Shown: positions 6,583-7,471 of the stretch, in pieces
How the letters are laid out: the number at the start of each line of letters is the position of its first letter
Numbering within the stretch: the stretch's first letter is position 1
Source of the DNA: Candidatus Desantisiibacteriota bacterium
GTDB lineage: Bacteria; JACRDZ01
DNA: 7,471 nt
Assembly (NCBI GenBank): GCA_016209155.1
Contig: JACQWU010000335.1
Span: 1-7,471, forward strand
Direction: 5' to 3'
The notes under the pieces: generated by a model
The model's input: only the letters and a program-made list of their open reading frames with translations
What the model was told of the DNA's origin: nothing
The model's database searches: none
Translations under genes and position numbers: made by a program

Positions 6583-7471
6583 AAAGGCCATTTTACAAAA
6601 AGCAAAAACAGCTATTATGGAAGAAGCTCAAGCTGTTATTAATCTGGCGGACAATCTTGGAGAAAGTTTTATCCATGCAATAGAAGTAATTTGTAATTGC
6701 AAAGGACGCGTGATTATTACCGGTATGGGAAAATCAGGAATTGTGGGTAAAAAGATAGCCGCTACGATGACAAGTACCGGTACTCCTGCGTATTTTCTTC
6801 ATCCTGCTGAAGGTATCCACGGCGATCTTGGAATGGTAATGCCTGAAGATGTTGTTATTTTTATTTCGAAAAGCGGAGATACACAGGAAATCAATAATTT
6901 AATACCAACAATGAAGCTTATGGGTGTAAAATTAATAGGTATTACCTCAAATCCGGATTCAATACTTGCAAAACACAGTGATGTTGTTTTAGATATAGGT
7001 GTGAAAAAGGAAGCCTGCCCTCTTGGTCTTGCTCCAACTACAACTACTACAGTTACATTGGTTTTGGGCGATGCGATTGCCCTGACTCTTTTGGATAAAA
7101 AAAATTTTAAATCCAGTGATTTTGCTCTTTTCCATCCGGGTGGTCTTCTTGGGAAAAAATTACTTTTAAAAGTTTCAGATATTATGCATAAAGAAAAATC
7201 AATACCGGTTGTAAAAAAAACCAGTTTATTTAAAGAATTTCTTTTTGAAATGACATCTAAACGTCTTGGAATGACATGTGTGGTTGATAGTAGAGGTATA
7301 TTGTCCGGTATTATAACAGACGGAGATCTTCGCCGTATTCTTGAAAAGAGGGAAAATATTTATAAATTAAAAGCAGAAGAAATAATGTCAAAAAATCCAA
7401 AATTAATAGGTAAAGATAATCTTGCGGTGGAAGCCCTGAAAAAAATGGAAGAGCATCAAATTACTTCTCTT
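6572..7471 (+). CDS. kdsD: Arabinose-5-phosphate isomerase (KdsD/KpsF/GutQ family), 3' end outside the window
   Basis: KdsD converts D-ribulose-5-phosphate to D-arabinose-5-phosphate, the first step towards KDO for LPS or capsule. Exactly 300 codons are visible; family members run to about 320-330, so only the end of the second CBS domain is missing. The SIS domain covers about 35-175, with [11 protein letters not shown] (51-61), [12 protein letters not shown] (77-88), ISKSGDTQE (98-106) and [16 protein letters not shown] (155-170). [10 protein letters not shown] (187-196) precedes the two CBS domains (about 202-260 and 268 on), which usually sense nucleotides or regulate activity. Lys54, Glu106, Glu147 and His188 match E. 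coli Lys59, Glu111, Glu152 and His193 with a constant offset of 5, so the active site looks intact. ATG 6572 lies 11 nt inside the transaldolase gene with only a weak upstream purine stretch, suggesting translational coupling. Paralogues GutQ and KpsF have the same fold, so the exact role is inferred from the absence of gut or kps genes nearby. Confidence 0.93.
   Translation, partial: MKNEKAILQKAKTAIMEEAQAVINLADNLGESFIHAIEVICNCKGRVIITGMGKSGIVGKKIAATMTSTGTPAYFLHPAEGIHGDLGMVMPEDVVIFISKSGDTQEINNLIPTMKLMGVKLIGITSNPDSILAKHSDVVLDIGVKKEACPLGLAPTTTTTVTLVLGDAIALTLLDKKNFKSSDFALFHPGGLLGKKLLLKVSDIMHKEKSIPVVKKTSLFKEFLFEMTSKRLGMTCVVDSRGILSGIITDGDLRRILEKRENIYKLKAEEIMSKNPKLIGKDNLAVEALKKMEEHQITSL

Overview
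The window is a stretch of ordinary AT-rich bacterial chromosome. Nearly all genes lie on the + strand. It carries a sigma-54 activator, KDO/LPS precursor synthesis (kdsD), amino-sugar synthesis (glmS) and undecaprenyl-pyrophosphate recycling (uppP). This points to a Gram-negative bacterium with LPS-type outer-membrane precursors. The AT bias and two kinds of short dispersed repeat would fit a deltaproteobacterial or candidate-phylum genome such as Omnitrophota-like lineages, but the taxonomy is a guess.

Layout. (1) 1-512: C-terminal part of a sigma-54-dependent transcriptional activator (end of the AAA+ domain plus Fis-type HTH). (2) 513-886: gene-free, holding a repeat-like element with inverted ends, a plausible sigma-70 promoter, a small hairpin and one copy of a 27-bp repeat. 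(3) 887-3015: serS (seryl-tRNA synthetase, interrupted by an in-frame TAA) overlapping uppP by 3 nt. (4) 3003-3076: two further copies of the same repeat in inverted orientation, one of which forms the end of uppP. (5) 3078-3278: a doubtful minus-strand ORF. (6) 3459-4070: a secreted protein of unknown function with its own promoter. (7) 4185-7471: a promoter followed by a tightly spaced glmS - transaldolase - kdsD operon. glmS is broken by an internal deletion with frameshift, and kdsD runs off the window end.

How the genes work together. GlmS converts fructose-6-P to glucosamine-6-P for peptidoglycan and lipid A. Transaldolase interconverts fructose-6-P with pentose-phosphate-pathway intermediates. 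KdsD converts ribulose-5-P to arabinose-5-P for KDO. UppP recycles the lipid carrier. The downstream operon therefore looks like a sugar-phosphate supply unit for the cell envelope.

The most notable observation is that two normally essential genes, serS and glmS, are each broken by a different kind of lesion within 3.5 kb, while their flanking codons stay well conserved. Sequencing or assembly error, very recent mutation, or duplicate functional copies elsewhere are the main explanations. Other TAA codons end genes normally here, so simple stop-codon reassignment is unlikely. I did not find a convincing new defence, mobile or RNA system. The REP-like inverted repeat family is the most structured non-coding signal.
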